64,000 nucleotides of DNA from PALSA-612 sp963742925. Lineage in GTDB: Bacteria; Actinomycetota; Thermoleophilia; Gaiellales; Gaiellaceae. Below the pieces are notes generated by a model. The model was not told the DNA's origin, searched no databases, and saw nothing but the letters and a program-made list of their open reading frames with translations. Positions 18,647-27,343 of the stretch are shown here, one piece after another. The DNA is taken from assembly GCA_963742925.1 (NCBI GenBank), contig CAVUNV010000008.1, forward strand, positions 354,844-418,843, in the 5' to 3' direction. The translations under genes were made by a program, and so were the position numbers. Position 1 is the stretch's first letter. The number at the start of each line of letters is the position of its first letter.

Positions 18647-19524
18647 AGCGATTCAGGGAGTGGTGGTCGAATCCGTGGGGCGAGCCTCGCTTCCTCGTCG
18701 GCTTCACCTGGCTCTACATCGTCTGGTCGATCGTCCCGATCGCGATCGCGATCCTGTTCTCGTTCAACGCGGGCAAGTCGCGGAGCGTCTGGCAGGGCTT
18801 CTCGACGCGCTGGTACTGGGGCGACCCGACCCAATCGGTCCTTCACGATCCGACACTCCGCGGCGCGCTCGAGCAGAGCCTCAAGCTCGCCGCGCTGGAC
18901 ATGGCGATCGCGGTTCCGCTCGGCGTGGCGCTCGCACTCGGGCTGACCCGCTGGCGCGGCTACGGGTCACGGCCCGCGAACCTGCTGATGCTGTTCCCGC
19001 TCGTCATGCCCGAGATCGTGATGGCGGTGTCGCTGCTGCTCGTCTTCGTGACGCTGTACAGGATCCAGCTGGGAACGACCGCGCAGGTGCTCGGTCAGGT
19101 GACGTTCTCGGTCTCGTTCGTCGTGGTGGTCGTCCGCGGCAGGCTGCTCTCGATCGGGAGGGAGTACGAGGAGGCCGCGACCGACCTCGGTGCCTCGCCG
19201 GCCGCCGCGCTGCGGCTCGTGCTGCTGCCGCTGCTCTTGCCGGCCATCCTCGCCAGCTTCGTGGTCGTGTTCGCGCTCTCGATCGACGACTTCGTGGTCA
19301 CCGACTACCTGTCGTCCGACGCGTCCACGCAGACCGTGCCGATCCAGATCTACTCGAGCGTCCGCGGCACGAGCACGCCTGCGCTCAACGCGGTGGCGAC
19401 ACTGATGGTCGTGGCGACGCTGCTCGCGTTCGGGCTGGTGTTCCTCCTCCACCGGCGGTACTCGGCCCGCCAGGACGCCGGCGGCGGCTCGTCCCTGCGG
19501 GAGATCGCGGCCTTCGATGTCTGA
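18643..19524 (+). CDS. potC: ABC importer permease, PotC-like
   Basis: The 293-residue partner permease carries the EAA motif EAATDLGASPAAALRLVLLP at about 180-200, followed by SIDDFVVTDYLSS, typical of PotC. The start at ATG 18643 overlaps the potB stop by four bases, so translation is coupled. Its own stop lies inside the start of the ATPase gene (8-bp overlap). Confidence 0.9.
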   Translation: MKRFREWWSNPWGEPRFLVGFTWLYIVWSIVPIAIAILFSFNAGKSRSVWQGFSTRWYWGDPTQSVLHDPTLRGALEQSLKLAALDMAIAVPLGVALALGLTRWRGYGSRPANLLMLFPLVMPEIVMAVSLLLVFVTLYRIQLGTTAQVLGQVTFSVSFVVVVVRGRLLSIGREYEEAATDLGASPAAALRLVLLPLLLPAILASFVVVFALSIDDFVVTDYLSSDASTQTVPIQIYSSVRGTSTPALNAVATLMVVATLLAFGLVFLLHRRYSARQDAGGGSSLREIAAFDV

Positions 19525-20648
19525 GGCGCCGCACCAGGCTCGCGAAGCCGCCCTGATGAAAGGAGGCGCCGTCGAGATCGTCGAGCTGAGCAAGCGGTTC
19601 GCCGACGTGGTCGCTGTCGACGGGATCAGCCTCCAGATCCCTGCGGGCGAGTTCTTCTCGCTGCTCGGCCCGTCCGGCTGCGGCAAGACGACGACACTGC
19701 GGCTGATCGCGGGCCTCGAGCGGCCCGACAGCGGCCGGATCTCACTCGACGGCGTCGACATGTCCGCGACGCCTCCCCACCGTCGCAGGGTGAACACGGT
19801 CTTCCAGAGCTACGCGCTCTTTCCGCACTTGTCGGTCTTCGACAACGTGGCCTTCGGCCTCCGGCGGCGGCGGGCGCCGCGGGACGAGGTCAGACGACGC
19901 GTCGGCGCCGTGCTCGAGGCCGTGCGGCTCGAGGGCCTGGAGAAGCGCCGTCCGTCGCAGCTCTCGGGCGGGCCAGCAGCAGCGGGTCGCGCTCGCCAGA
20001 GCGCTCGTGCTCGAGCCGTCGGTGCTGCTGCTCGACGAGCCGCTCGGCGCACTCGACGCGAAGCTGCGCAAAGCTCTCCAGCTGGAGCTGAAGACGATTC
20101 ACGAGGAGTTCGGGATCACGTTCATCTACGTCACGCACGATCAGGAAGAGGCCCTCACGATGTCCGACCGGATCGCGGTCATGTCCGGCGGCCGGGTGGA
20201 GCAGGTGGCGACGCCGGAGGAGATCTACGAGGAGCCGGCGACCGTGTTCGTCGCGGACTTCCTCGGCGTCTCGAACCTGATGACGGCGACGGTCGAAGGA
20301 ACGGACGACGGCCGCTGCCGGCTGCGGCTCGGAGAGTCGGTGCTCCACGCCGCCCGCGGCGAGATCTCGGCCCGCGGCGAGGTGAAGATCGTGATCCGTC
20401 CCGAGCGCGTTCGGGTCGAGCCGTACGCGCCGGGCGGCGAGAACCGGATCCCGGGAATGGTCGAGCGGGTCGTCTACCTCGGCTCGACGGAGCAGCTCGT
20501 GATCCGGCTGGCAACGGGCAACGTCCTCCAGGCCGTCGTCGTCAACGACGGCGGGCCCAAGGCGTTCGCCCAGGGCGTCCCGGTGAGCGTGCATCTGCCG
20601 GCAGAGGCGCTGCGCGTGCTCCCCGAGCAGCCGGGCGGCGGGCCGTGA
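19517..20648 (+). CDS. potA: ABC importer ATPase, PotA-like, one frameshift
   Basis: The 376-residue ATPase has Walker A GPSGCGKTTT, Q-loop NTVFQSYALFPHLSV, signature LSGGQQQR, Walker B VLLLDEPLGALD, switch His YVTHDQEEAL and a C-terminal TOBE domain (VKIVIRPERVRVE). One extra c near 19978, inside the signature motif, breaks the frame. Deleting it restores LSGGQQQRVALARAL. The stop overlaps the GTG of the following ABC exporter. As printed, the first frame would read through into that exporter, which is an artefact of the indel. Confidence 0.9.
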
Positions 20649-22879
20649 GCGTGAGCGACGAGATCCCGCGGCAGGACATGGGCATCCGGCAGTCGATCCG
20701 GGTGCTGGCGCCCTACTTCCGTCCGTACCCGCGCCTGCTCGTGCTGATCGGGCTCGGGCTGCTCGTCGAAGCGGCGTTCAACGTCTTCCTGCCGCTGAGC
20801 TTCAGCATCCTGATCGACAAGGCGCTCATCCCGCGCGACAGGCAGGTGCTCGTGATCGTGCTCGTCGCTCTCGGCCTGGGCGTGGTGATCACCGCCGTCG
20901 TCGGAGTCGCCCGCGACCGGCTGTACGCGCGGCTCACCGCGAGCGTGATCGCGGACCTGCGCCTCGAGATCTTCCAGCACTTGCAGAAGCTCTCGCTCGG
21001 CTTCTACGCGCGGATGCAGCTCGGGGACATCCTGGCACGGTTCTCGGGCGACCTGGTGGCGCTGGAGGGAGCGTTCACCTCCGCCCTGGCCTGGGCGGTC
21101 GCGCCGGCGCTCGACGTCTGCGTCTACACCGTGGTGCTGTTCCTCCTCGACTGGCGACTGGCGCTCGTCGCGATGCTCGTCTGGCCGATCGCGCTCCTCG
21201 GCCCTCGCTACTTCGCGCCGCGTGCGGTCGCCGGAAGCTACGAGAAGAAACGGCTCGAATCCCAGACGTTGAGCGTGGTCCAGGAGAACATCTCCGGCCA
21301 GTCGGTCGTCAAGGCGTTCGGGCTGGAGGACGAGTGGCTCGCCGGTTTCGAGGAGCGGAACGCCGGCCTGCGTCGCACCACGGCCCACGTCTCCTTCCTC
21401 AGCTCGCTGGTCGAGAGGAGCGCGTACTCGGGCGTCCTCGCCCTCGACGTCGCGATCATCGGCATCGGCTCCTGGCTCTCGTTCAACGGCTCGCTCTCGA
21501 TCGGCAAGCTGGTCGCCTTCCAGGGCGTCTTCCTCGCGCTCGGCTACGGGCTCTCGTACGTGACCCAGTACATGCCGGGTCTCGTCCAGGGGCTCGGGGG
21601 CTTCGGCCACATCTCCGAGCTCTTCGAGCATCAGCCGCAGGTCGCCGACGCGGAGGGAAGCGCTCCACTGCCGCGCCTGCGCGACGAGATCCGCTTCGAC
21701 GGCGTCACCTTCGGCTACTCCGAGCCGGACGCGAACCTGCACGACCTGAGCGTGCGGATCGCCGCCGGCGAGTCCGTCGCCTTCGTCGGCTCGAGCGGCT
21801 CTGGCAAGAGCACGTCGCTCAGCCTCGTGATGCGCTTCTACGATCCGTGGTCCGGCTCGGTCTCGATCGACGGCCACGACCTGCGCACCGTCACGTCTGC
21901 CTCGCTGCGCTCGCAGTTCGGCGTCGTCTTCCAGGAGAGCTTCCTGTTCAACACGACGGTTCGCGAGAACATCCGCATGGGCAAGCCGGGTGCGAGCGAC
22001 GCCGAGGTGGAGGCGGCCGCGAGCGCGGCAGAGATCCACGACTTCGTCCTCGGTCAACCGGACGGCTACGACACGGTGGTCGGCGAGCGCGGCAGCCTCC
22101 TCTCCGGAGGGCAGCGCCAGCGGCTCGCCATCGCCCGGGCGATCCTCCGGGATCCGGCGATCCTCGTGCTCGACGAGGCGACCTCCGCGCTCGACCCGGG
22201 GACGGAGGCCGCGATCAACGCGACGCTGGAGCGGGTCGCCAAGGGCCGGACGACGATCACCGTCACGCACCGGCTCGCCATCGCCACGACCGCCGACCGG
22301 ATCTTCGTGCTCGACCAGGGCAGGCTCGTCGAGAGCGGCCGCCACGAGGAGCTGGTCGCGACCCCGGGCCTCTACCGGGAGCTCTGGAACCGGCAGAGCG
22401 GCTTCACGGTCGAAGCCGACGGCGACCGGGCCGTGGTCAGTCCCGAGCGGCTCGCGGAGGTGCCGATCCTGAGGGGCGCGGAGCCCGAGTTGCTCGCGCG
22501 GATCGCGGAGCTGTTCACGAGCGAGCAGTACCCCGCCAGGCGCGTCGTCGTCCAGGAGGGAGACACGGGCGACCGCTTCTACCTCGTCGTGCGAGGGCGG
22601 CTGATCGCGACCCGGAAGGATGCGGACGGCGACGCGATACAGGTGAACGTCCACGAGGACGGCGACCACTTCGGCGAGATCGCGCTCTTGCGCAAGGTGC
22701 CCCGGCTGGCGACGGTGACGACCGAGACGCCGTGCCTGCTCCTCTCCCTCGCCCGCCAGCACTTCCTCGAACTGCTCGAGAGCGCGCCTCACGTCCGGGA
22801 GTCGATGGAGCGCATCATCGACGAGTACCTGGCCGCCTGGGCCGCGCGCGAGAGCGATGATCCGGGCCTCACACGGTGA
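20645..22879 (+). CDS. ABC exporter (TMD-NBD) with C-terminal cyclic-nucleotide-binding domain
   Basis: The 744-residue half-transporter has six membrane helices over residues 1-320. The ATPase domain covers about 345-590: Walker A GSSGSGKST, signature LLSGGQRQRLAIARAIL, Walker B ILVLDEATSALD, H-loop TVTHRLA. A Crp-like cNMP-binding domain fills the last 130 residues, with phosphate-binding cassette FGEIALLRKVPRLATV, including the conserved Glu and Arg. GTG 20645 overlaps the potA stop (GTGA), so it is coupled to the importer operon. A nucleotide-gated exporter is the plain inference; the substrate is unknown. Confidence 0.88.
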   Translation: MSVSDEIPRQDMGIRQSIRVLAPYFRPYPRLLVLIGLGLLVEAAFNVFLPLSFSILIDKALIPRDRQVLVIVLVALGLGVVITAVVGVARDRLYARLTASVIADLRLEIFQHLQKLSLGFYARMQLGDILARFSGDLVALEGAFTSALAWAVAPALDVCVYTVVLFLLDWRLALVAMLVWPIALLGPRYFAPRAVAGSYEKKRLESQTLSVVQENISGQSVVKAFGLEDEWLAGFEERNAGLRRTTAHVSFLSSLVERSAYSGVLALDVAIIGIGSWLSFNGSLSIGKLVAFQGVFLALGYGLSYVTQYMPGLVQGLGGFGHISELFEHQPQVADAEGSAPLPRLRDEIRFDGVTFGYSEPDANLHDLSVRIAAGESVAFVGSSGSGKSTSLSLVMRFYDPWSGSVSIDGHDLRTVTSASLRSQFGVVFQESFLFNTTVRENIRMGKPGASDAEVEAAASAAEIHDFVLGQPDGYDTVVGERGSLLSGGQRQRLAIARAILRDPAILVLDEATSALDPGTEAAINATLERVAKGRTTITVTHRLAIATTADRIFVLDQGRLVESGRHEELVATPGLYRELWNRQSGFTVEADGDRAVVSPERLAEVPILRGAEPELLARIAELFTSEQYPARRVVVQEGDTGDRFYLVVRGRLIATRKDADGDAIQVNVHEDGDHFGEIALLRKVPRLATVTTETPCLLLSLARQHFLELLESAPHVRESMERIIDEYLAAWAARESDDPGLTR

Positions 22880-23840
22880 TGACGATCTTTCCCCGGGCGT
22901 GCCCTTCCTCCAGGTACCGGAAAGCGTCGGCGGTCTCGCTCAGCTCGTAGCGCCTGTCGATGACCGGCTTCACCTTCCCGGCCTCGAGAAGCTCCTGCAG
23001 AACAACCATGTCGGCCTTGTTGAACTTCGCCACGAAGAACACGACCTTCTGGCTGCTGCGCACCGACGCCAGGCGCAACCCGGCCACGTGACCCAGAGGC
23101 CCGGTCAGACGGTTGCCCTTCGGTGCTCCGACGATGACGAGGATCGCCTGCGGGTCGAGGACGCGCCTGCACTCCGACCACGACCTGCTCCCCGCGATGT
23201 CGAGCATCAGGTCGTAACGCCGGTCGCTCCGGGTGAAGTCCTCGTGGGTGTAGTCGACGACGTGATCGGCGCCGAGCGATCGAACGAGATCGACGTTCCT
23301 CGTGCTGCACACGCCGGTCACCTCTGCTCCGAGCGCCTTGGCGATCTGCACGGCGAACGTGCCCACGCCTCCCGACGCACCGTTGATCAGGACCTTCTGC
23401 CCCGGCTGAAGCCGGCCCTTGTCGCGGAGGCCCTGGAGCGCGGTGAGCGCAGCGACCGGCACGGACGCCGCTTCCTCGAACGTCACGTTCGCCGGCTTCG
23501 GCACCACTGCCCGATCCTGGCGGACACAGACGTACTCCGCGAAGGCCCCGTTCTTCCCTCCGAACACCTCGTCACCGGGTCGAAACTGCGTCACGTCTGC
23601 GCCGACGGCTTCCACCGTCCCCGCGAAGTCGGTGCCGAGTATCCGCTGCTTCGGCCCCATCAGGCCCATCTGAGCGCGTGCGAGGTACGGCGTGCCCGTC
23701 AGGGTGTACCAGTCCGCCGGGTTCACCGAAGCCGCGCTGACCCGGACCAGCACCTCATCGTCCGCGACGTCCGGCTTGTCCGCCTCGCGGAGCTCGAGAA
23801 CGTCGGGCGAGCCGTACGTGTCGCGGCTGATCGCCCTCAT
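22869..23840 (-). CDS. NAD(P)-dependent alcohol dehydrogenase / quinone oxidoreductase-like (MDR family)
   Basis: This 323-residue zinc-independent medium-chain reductase has a GroES-like N-terminus (SVNPADWYTLTG, ILGTDFAGTVEAVG) and a Rossmann fold with the AdhP-type dinucleotide motif GASGGVGTFAVQIAK near residue 155. No structural zinc cysteines are present. It overlaps the upstream paralogue (start 23840 over its stop, ATGA) and converges on the ABC exporter with an 11-bp overlap. It forms an operon with the Nudix regulator. Substrate unknown, probably a quinone or enone. Confidence 0.88.
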   Translation of the reverse strand: MRAISRDTYGSPDVLELREADKPDVADDEVLVRVSAASVNPADWYTLTGTPYLARAQMGLMGPKQRILGTDFAGTVEAVGADVTQFRPGDEVFGGKNGAFAEYVCVRQDRAVVPKPANVTFEEAASVPVAALTALQGLRDKGRLQPGQKVLINGASGGVGTFAVQIAKALGAEVTGVCSTRNVDLVRSLGADHVVDYTHEDFTRSDRRYDLMLDIAGSRSWSECRRVLDPQAILVIVGAPKGNRLTGPLGHVAGLRLASVRSSQKVVFFVAKFNKADMVVLQELLEAGKVKPVIDRRYELSETADAFRYLEEGHARGKIVITV

Positions 23841-24808
23841 CGTGCTCGGCCGCCGTTCACGGTCAGGACGACGTTCCCGGTCTTCTGCCCCGTTTCGACG
23901 TACCTGGTCGCCTCGACCACCTGCTCCAACGGGTAGGACCGATCGATGACCGGCCGGTACTTCCCCGCCTCGATGAGCTCCTTGAGGAAGAGGACGTCCT
24001 TCTGCGTGTACTTCGGGACCGGCAGCGTCACCCTCTTGTCTCCGATCCGCCGGGTCAACAGGGCCAGTATCGGAACGTGCCACATGAACCCGAGGTCGGT
24101 TTCGATGTAGATCCCGCCCGGCTTCAGCGAGCGTCTGCAGCGCCTGAACGAGTGCTTGCCGACCGCGTCGAAGATGACGTCGTACGTCTCGCCGTTCTTC
24201 GTGAAGTCTTCCTGCGTGTAGTCGATCACCCTGTCGGCTCCGAGCGATCTCACGAGCTCGACGTTCTTCGTGTTGCACACGGCGGTGACGTCGGCATCGA
24301 AGTACTTGGCCAGCTGCACCGCTGCGGTGCCGATCGATCCGGAGGCGCCGTAGATGAGGATGCTCCGCCCCTTCCGGAGATCTGCCTTTCTCAGGCACGC
24401 CAGCGCGATGATCGCTCCGTCGCAGACTGCTGCAGCCTCTTCGAAGGTCATGCCGGCCGGCTTGTGCGCCAGCGGACGGTCCTCCCGCATGCAGATGAAC
24501 TCCGCGTGTGCGCCGAAGCCGTTGACGCCGAAGACGTGGTCACCGACCGCGAACTCGGCTGACAGCCGCGCCGACTGCTTCGACCTCTCCGGCCAGCTCG
24601 CTGCCGAGGATCCTCCTCTTCGGACGGCGCAGGCCGGTGAAGTAGCGGATGAAGAACGGATGCGCGCTGCGCCAGCCGCAGTCCGATCGGTTGACGGTCG
24701 TGGCGTGGATCTTGACGAGGACCTCGTCGTCCCCGGGACGGGCCGCTCGACGTCTTCGAGCCGCAGAACCTCCGGCGGCCCGTACCTGTCGTAGACAACT
24801 GCTCTCAT
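23837..24808 (-). CDS. Second quinone oxidoreductase-like MDR enzyme, two compensating indels
   Basis: About 323 residues, paralogous to its downstream neighbour: MRAVVYDRYGPPEVLRLEDV at the N-terminus, dinucleotide motif IYGASGSIGTAAVQLAK and SLGADRVIDYTQEDF. Between about 24740 (one base missing) and 24560 (one base extra) the true frame is displaced. In that frame one reads DDEVLVKIHATTVNRSDCGW and RRILGSELAGEVEAVG. ATG 24808 overlaps the Nudix gene stop by four bases. The pair probably arose by tandem duplication. Confidence 0.85.
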   Translation of the reverse strand: MRAVVYDRYGPPEVLRLEDVERPVPGTTRSSSRSTPRPSTDRTAAGAARIRSSSATSPACAVRRGGSSAASWPERSKQSARLSAEFAVGDHVFGVNGFGAHAEFICMREDRPLAHKPAGMTFEEAAAVCDGAIIALACLRKADLRKGRSILIYGASGSIGTAAVQLAKYFDADVTAVCNTKNVELVRSLGADRVIDYTQEDFTKNGETYDVIFDAVGKHSFRRCRRSLKPGGIYIETDLGFMWHVPILALLTRRIGDKRVTLPVPKYTQKDVLFLKELIEAGKYRPVIDRSYPLEQVVEATRYVETGQKTGNVVLTVNGGRAR

Positions 24809-25569
24809 TGGTTCCCCTTCCCTTTCTCGGTTGCCTGCGGGTACCGGATCGGCCCGCCGTGCTCCCACATCCGCCCTGCTCGATAGAGCTCCGCCGGCTT
24901 GCCGCCCGTCGATCCGGGCCTGGCTCGGCGCCCGGTCGGAATGACCCAACCGCTCTCCGCGAGGACGCTCCTCCGGAAGTTCGCGCTGTCGAGCTGCACG
25001 CCCCAGACGGCCTCGTACACCGCCCTCAGCTCGGCCAACGTGAACGTCGGTCCGACGAATGCCGTTGCGATACCGGTCAGCTCCAGGTCGACGCGGACGT
25101 GCTCGACCGCATCGCGAACGATCTGCGCGTGGTCGAACGCCAGCTCGATCTCGCCGTTCAGCGCGTCGGAGACCGGAACCAGCGCGGCGTCTGCAGCGTC
25201 TGTGCCCGCGACGACCGCGCCCACCTCGCGAAGCACCGCGACGTAGGCGATCGTCACGACGTTCAGTCGCGGGTCGCGCTCCGGATCACCGTAGGCCCGG
25301 AACTGGCTCAGCAAGCTCGCACCGTCGACACCGGTCTCCTCGGCGAGCTCCCGCCTCGCGGCCTCGTCCAGCGTCTCGTCCGGACGCTTGAAGCCGCCCG
25401 GAATCGCCCACATCCCCTCGAACGGCGCCACCCCACGACGCACGAGCAGCACCTGAAGCCGGCCGCCGGACATGGTCAGGATCACCACGTCGACGGTCAC
25501 TGCGAACGCCGGGAACTGCGCCGGATCGTAGTCCGGAGGCGCGCCCGGATCACTTGTTTTGGTCGTCAT
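24805..25569 (-). CDS. NrtR-like Nudix transcription regulator/hydrolase
   Basis: The 254-residue protein has an N-terminal Nudix fold with a complete Nudix box (GGFKRPDETLDEAARRELAEETGV pattern: G, E, REL, EE, G at the expected spacing, residues 58-81). A C-terminal winged-helix region follows (FTLAELRAVYEAVWG, SANFRRSVL). This architecture is that of NrtR/NdxR repressors, which sense nucleotide-sugar or ADP-ribose ligands. The intact box suggests hydrolase activity may persist. It is first in an overlapping operon with two oxidoreductases, and palindromic sequence lies immediately upstream. Confidence 0.88.
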   Translation of the reverse strand: MTTKTSDPGAPPDYDPAQFPAFAVTVDVVILTMSGGRLQVLLVRRGVAPFEGMWAIPGGFKRPDETLDEAARRELAEETGVDGASLLSQFRAYGDPERDPRLNVVTIAYVAVLREVGAVVAGTDAADAALVPVSDALNGEIELAFDHAQIVRDAVEHVRVDLELTGIATAFVGPTFTLAELRAVYEAVWGVQLDSANFRRSVLAESGWVIPTGRRARPGSTGGKPAELYRAGRMWEHGGPIRYPQATEKGKGNQ

Positions 25570-25575
25570 GACTCT

Positions 25576-25595
25576 TACTTTAGCAGCAAGTTACA
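25576..25595. promoter_or_regulatory. Candidate operator of the NrtR-like regulator
   Basis: A locally AT-rich near-palindrome (ttactttagcagcaagttac) has arms TTACTT/AAGTTA with one mismatch and a 7-bp centre. It begins 7 bp upstream of the regulator's start codon. A second, wider inverted repeat, gttttggtcg (25556-25565) with cgaccaaaac (25603-25612), encloses it. Autoregulatory binding is inferred from position and symmetry only. Confidence 0.4.
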
Positions 25596-25640
25596 GTCTT
25601 GTCGACCAAAACTAGATCGCGGATCGCAGCGATCCGGCCT

Positions 25641-25690
25641 CGGCGCTCTCCCCGTTGTTTACAGACCTGCTTGGACCGATTCAGGTCAAC
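25641..25690 (+). repeat. Degenerate 50-bp direct repeat, left copy, upstream of propeller gene
   Basis: This copy starts cggcgctctccccgttgtt and matches 26709-26758 at 41 of 50 positions, 36 of the first 40. It contains a small hairpin, gacctg (25664-25669) with caggtc (25682-25687). A related stem with different bases exists in the other copy. The two copies bracket the secreted propeller gene. Confidence 0.7.
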
Positions 25691-25750
25691 CGTTGATTGC
25701 GTCGGCCGATCTTGACGCGCTTTCGTACCCAGTGCGAGACTGCGTCCCTG

Positions 25751-26665
25751 GTGCGCGTGCGCGTGCTCCTCTGTCTGGGTGCCCTTCTCGTTCCCATGCT
25801 CGACGCATCGTCCGGGCACACCGCCTTCCCCGGCACGAACGGCAGCATCGTCTTCGTCACCTCACAAGACTCGTACACCGGCTTGGTTTTAGGCCTGCGC
25901 CTAGTCAATCCCGACGGCAGCGGGTTGAAGGTGCTGACCCGGTCGGCGACAGACGCGCTACCGGCCTGGTCACCCAACGGGAAGCTGATCGCCTACGCAG
26001 GGGGCGATGCTCCGTGCAAGTTCGGCCTCTACACGGTTCGGGCTGACGGCTCGCAGCCCAAAGAGCTGCCCGAGCCATTCACTTGGTATGTCGACAGGCC
26101 GGCCTGGTCACCGGACGGCACGCGAATTGCAGTACCTGGTGCGCCTTGTCCAGGCGTCGGAGCCCAGATCTACATCCTGGATCTCGCGAAAGGGAAGTTC
26201 AGACCGCTCGGCGTCAACCATTCACGCTCGGAGGCGATCTTTGACGAGTCCCCGGCCTGGTCTCCCGACGGTGTCTGGATCTGCTTCAGCCGCGCCGTCC
26301 GCGAGTCGGCTCCGCACCTCTACCTGATTCGAGCCAACGGCACGGGCCTGCGGAAACTGTCCAACATGCCCGGAGAGAATCCCAGCTGGTCGCCCGACGG
26401 CGCGAGCATCGCGTTCGACAACGGGAAGAACGTGTTATCGATCGGGGCCGACGGCACCGGTCTGAGACGGCTGACCTTGGCGACTGTCGCCGAGGTCGAT
26501 CCTGCCTGGTCACCCGACGGGGCCGCGATCGTCTACGCTCGCGCCCGGTCGCTCCGCAGGAATACCGTTTTCGATCTCTGGATGATGAACGCAGACGGCA
26601 GCGGACAAACGCTGCTGTCAAGAAACGGCACCGAGCCCGACTGGCAGTCGCTGCCGGGCGGTTGA
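25751..26665 (+). CDS. Secreted TolB/WD40-like beta-propeller protein
   Basis: This exported protein of about 304 residues from GTG 25751 has signal segment VRVLLCLGALLVPMLDASSG. The frame is open from TTG 25697, but that start would leave a charged leader. At least five PD40-type blades share the motif P(A/S)WSP(D/N)G..IA, alternating with LxxIxADGTGLRxLT. No catalytic residues are recognisable. Such propellers usually bind proteins or glycans at the envelope. It is bracketed by a degenerate 50-bp repeat and has a paralogue at 62785. Confidence 0.8.
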   Translation: MRVRVLLCLGALLVPMLDASSGHTAFPGTNGSIVFVTSQDSYTGLVLGLRLVNPDGSGLKVLTRSATDALPAWSPNGKLIAYAGGDAPCKFGLYTVRADGSQPKELPEPFTWYVDRPAWSPDGTRIAVPGAPCPGVGAQIYILDLAKGKFRPLGVNHSRSEAIFDESPAWSPDGVWICFSRAVRESAPHLYLIRANGTGLRKLSNMPGENPSWSPDGASIAFDNGKNVLSIGADGTGLRRLTLATVAEVDPAWSPDGAAIVYARARSLRRNTVFDLWMMNADGSGQTLLSRNGTEPDWQSLPGG

Positions 26666-26708
26666 TGCCATCGAGATTCGCCCCCTCGGCCCCCAGGGCC
26701 AGATACCG

Positions 26709-26758
26709 CGGCGCTCTCCCCGTTGTTGACCGACCTGTTTGGGCCGATCGCGGTCGGC
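26709..26758 (+). repeat. Degenerate 50-bp direct repeat, right copy
   Basis: Same orientation as the copy at 25641-25690, 44 bp after the propeller gene stop. Its hairpin uses ccgacc (26730-26735) and ggtcgg (26752-26757), so the stem is kept at nearly the same place with partly different bases. Confidence 0.7.
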
Positions 26759-26776
26759 TGATATGTGTTGATCGTA

Positions 26777-26803
26777 GGTGGGCACTACGCGGAGGTGCCC
26801 ACC
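26777..26803. terminator. Perfect 9-bp stem hairpin between convergent genes
   Basis: ggtgggcac (26777-26785) pairs exactly with gtgcccacc (26795-26803) around a 9-base loop. It lies between the rightward propeller gene and the leftward small gene ending at 26824, so it can terminate both. Confidence 0.65.
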
Positions 26804-26823
26804 CCGATCAGTCCACCGCGAGG

Positions 26824-27087
26824 CTAGCTCTTCGCTGCGAGGCCGGCGAGCGCCTCGGCTCCCTTGTTGATGTGCTGAAGGGCTTGCTGCTGCACCTGCG
26901 CGCGAACGCTTCCTTCACTGAAGTGCGCAGTTGTGAACGTTTGAACGCCGAGGAGGATGTGCTGTGTAGCCTCAGCGATCCGTTCCCGCTCACCCTCCTC
27001 GAGGATCGGTTGGCGATTGTGAGGCGGATGGTGGAGAAGCCACCAGAGGAAGTTCGGCCACCACGGCGGGCAGATGCCGTCGTCCAT
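26824..27087 (-). CDS. Small conserved-looking protein with Trp-rich N-terminus, unknown function
   Basis: The 87-residue protein starts at ATG 27087, preceded by aaaggagcgtc, a strong ribosome-binding site. The N-terminus is striking: CPPWWPNFLWWLLHHPPHN at residues 6-24. A polar, mostly helical remainder ends in NKGAEALAGLAAKS. I recall similar Pro/Trp-rich starts in small actinobacterial proteins but can name no function. The hydrophobic N-terminus could associate with membrane. It stands alone, convergent with the propeller gene. Confidence 0.65.
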   Translation of the reverse strand: MDDGICPPWWPNFLWWLLHHPPHNRQPILEEGERERIAEATQHILLGVQTFTTAHFSEGSVRAQVQQQALQHINKGAEALAGLAAKS

Positions 27088-27343
27088 GACGCTCCTTTCT
27101 CGCGGCAGCAGGGAGCGAGCGAGGCAGGAGCGGTTCCGCGTCAGTCACTATCAACCACCGCTGCGATGCAGGCATTCGCTTCCCTTCTCGTGCCGCCGCA
27201 GACTGTGGGACAGATAGACCATGGGCTCTATGCCCTCTAGCGGCCCACCTCAAACCGGGGCGAGATCACCTCAGCGGGCTCGGCGGTCTCTTTCTAGGAT
27301 CTGCCCAGGCGCAGTCGTGCCGACCGTCCCGAGGAGGAGCCCG

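Noticed and set aside
20474..22792. 772-residue antisense frame over the ABC exporter
   Set aside because: Shadow frame without recognisable motifs; the sense strand has all ABC and cNMP motifs.
19517..22879. Apparent 1,120-residue fusion of importer ATPase and ABC exporter
   Set aside because: The join exists only because an extra base in the potA signature motif shifts the frame; the other frame completes PotA and stops at 20648, with a GTG start for the exporter overlapping that stop.
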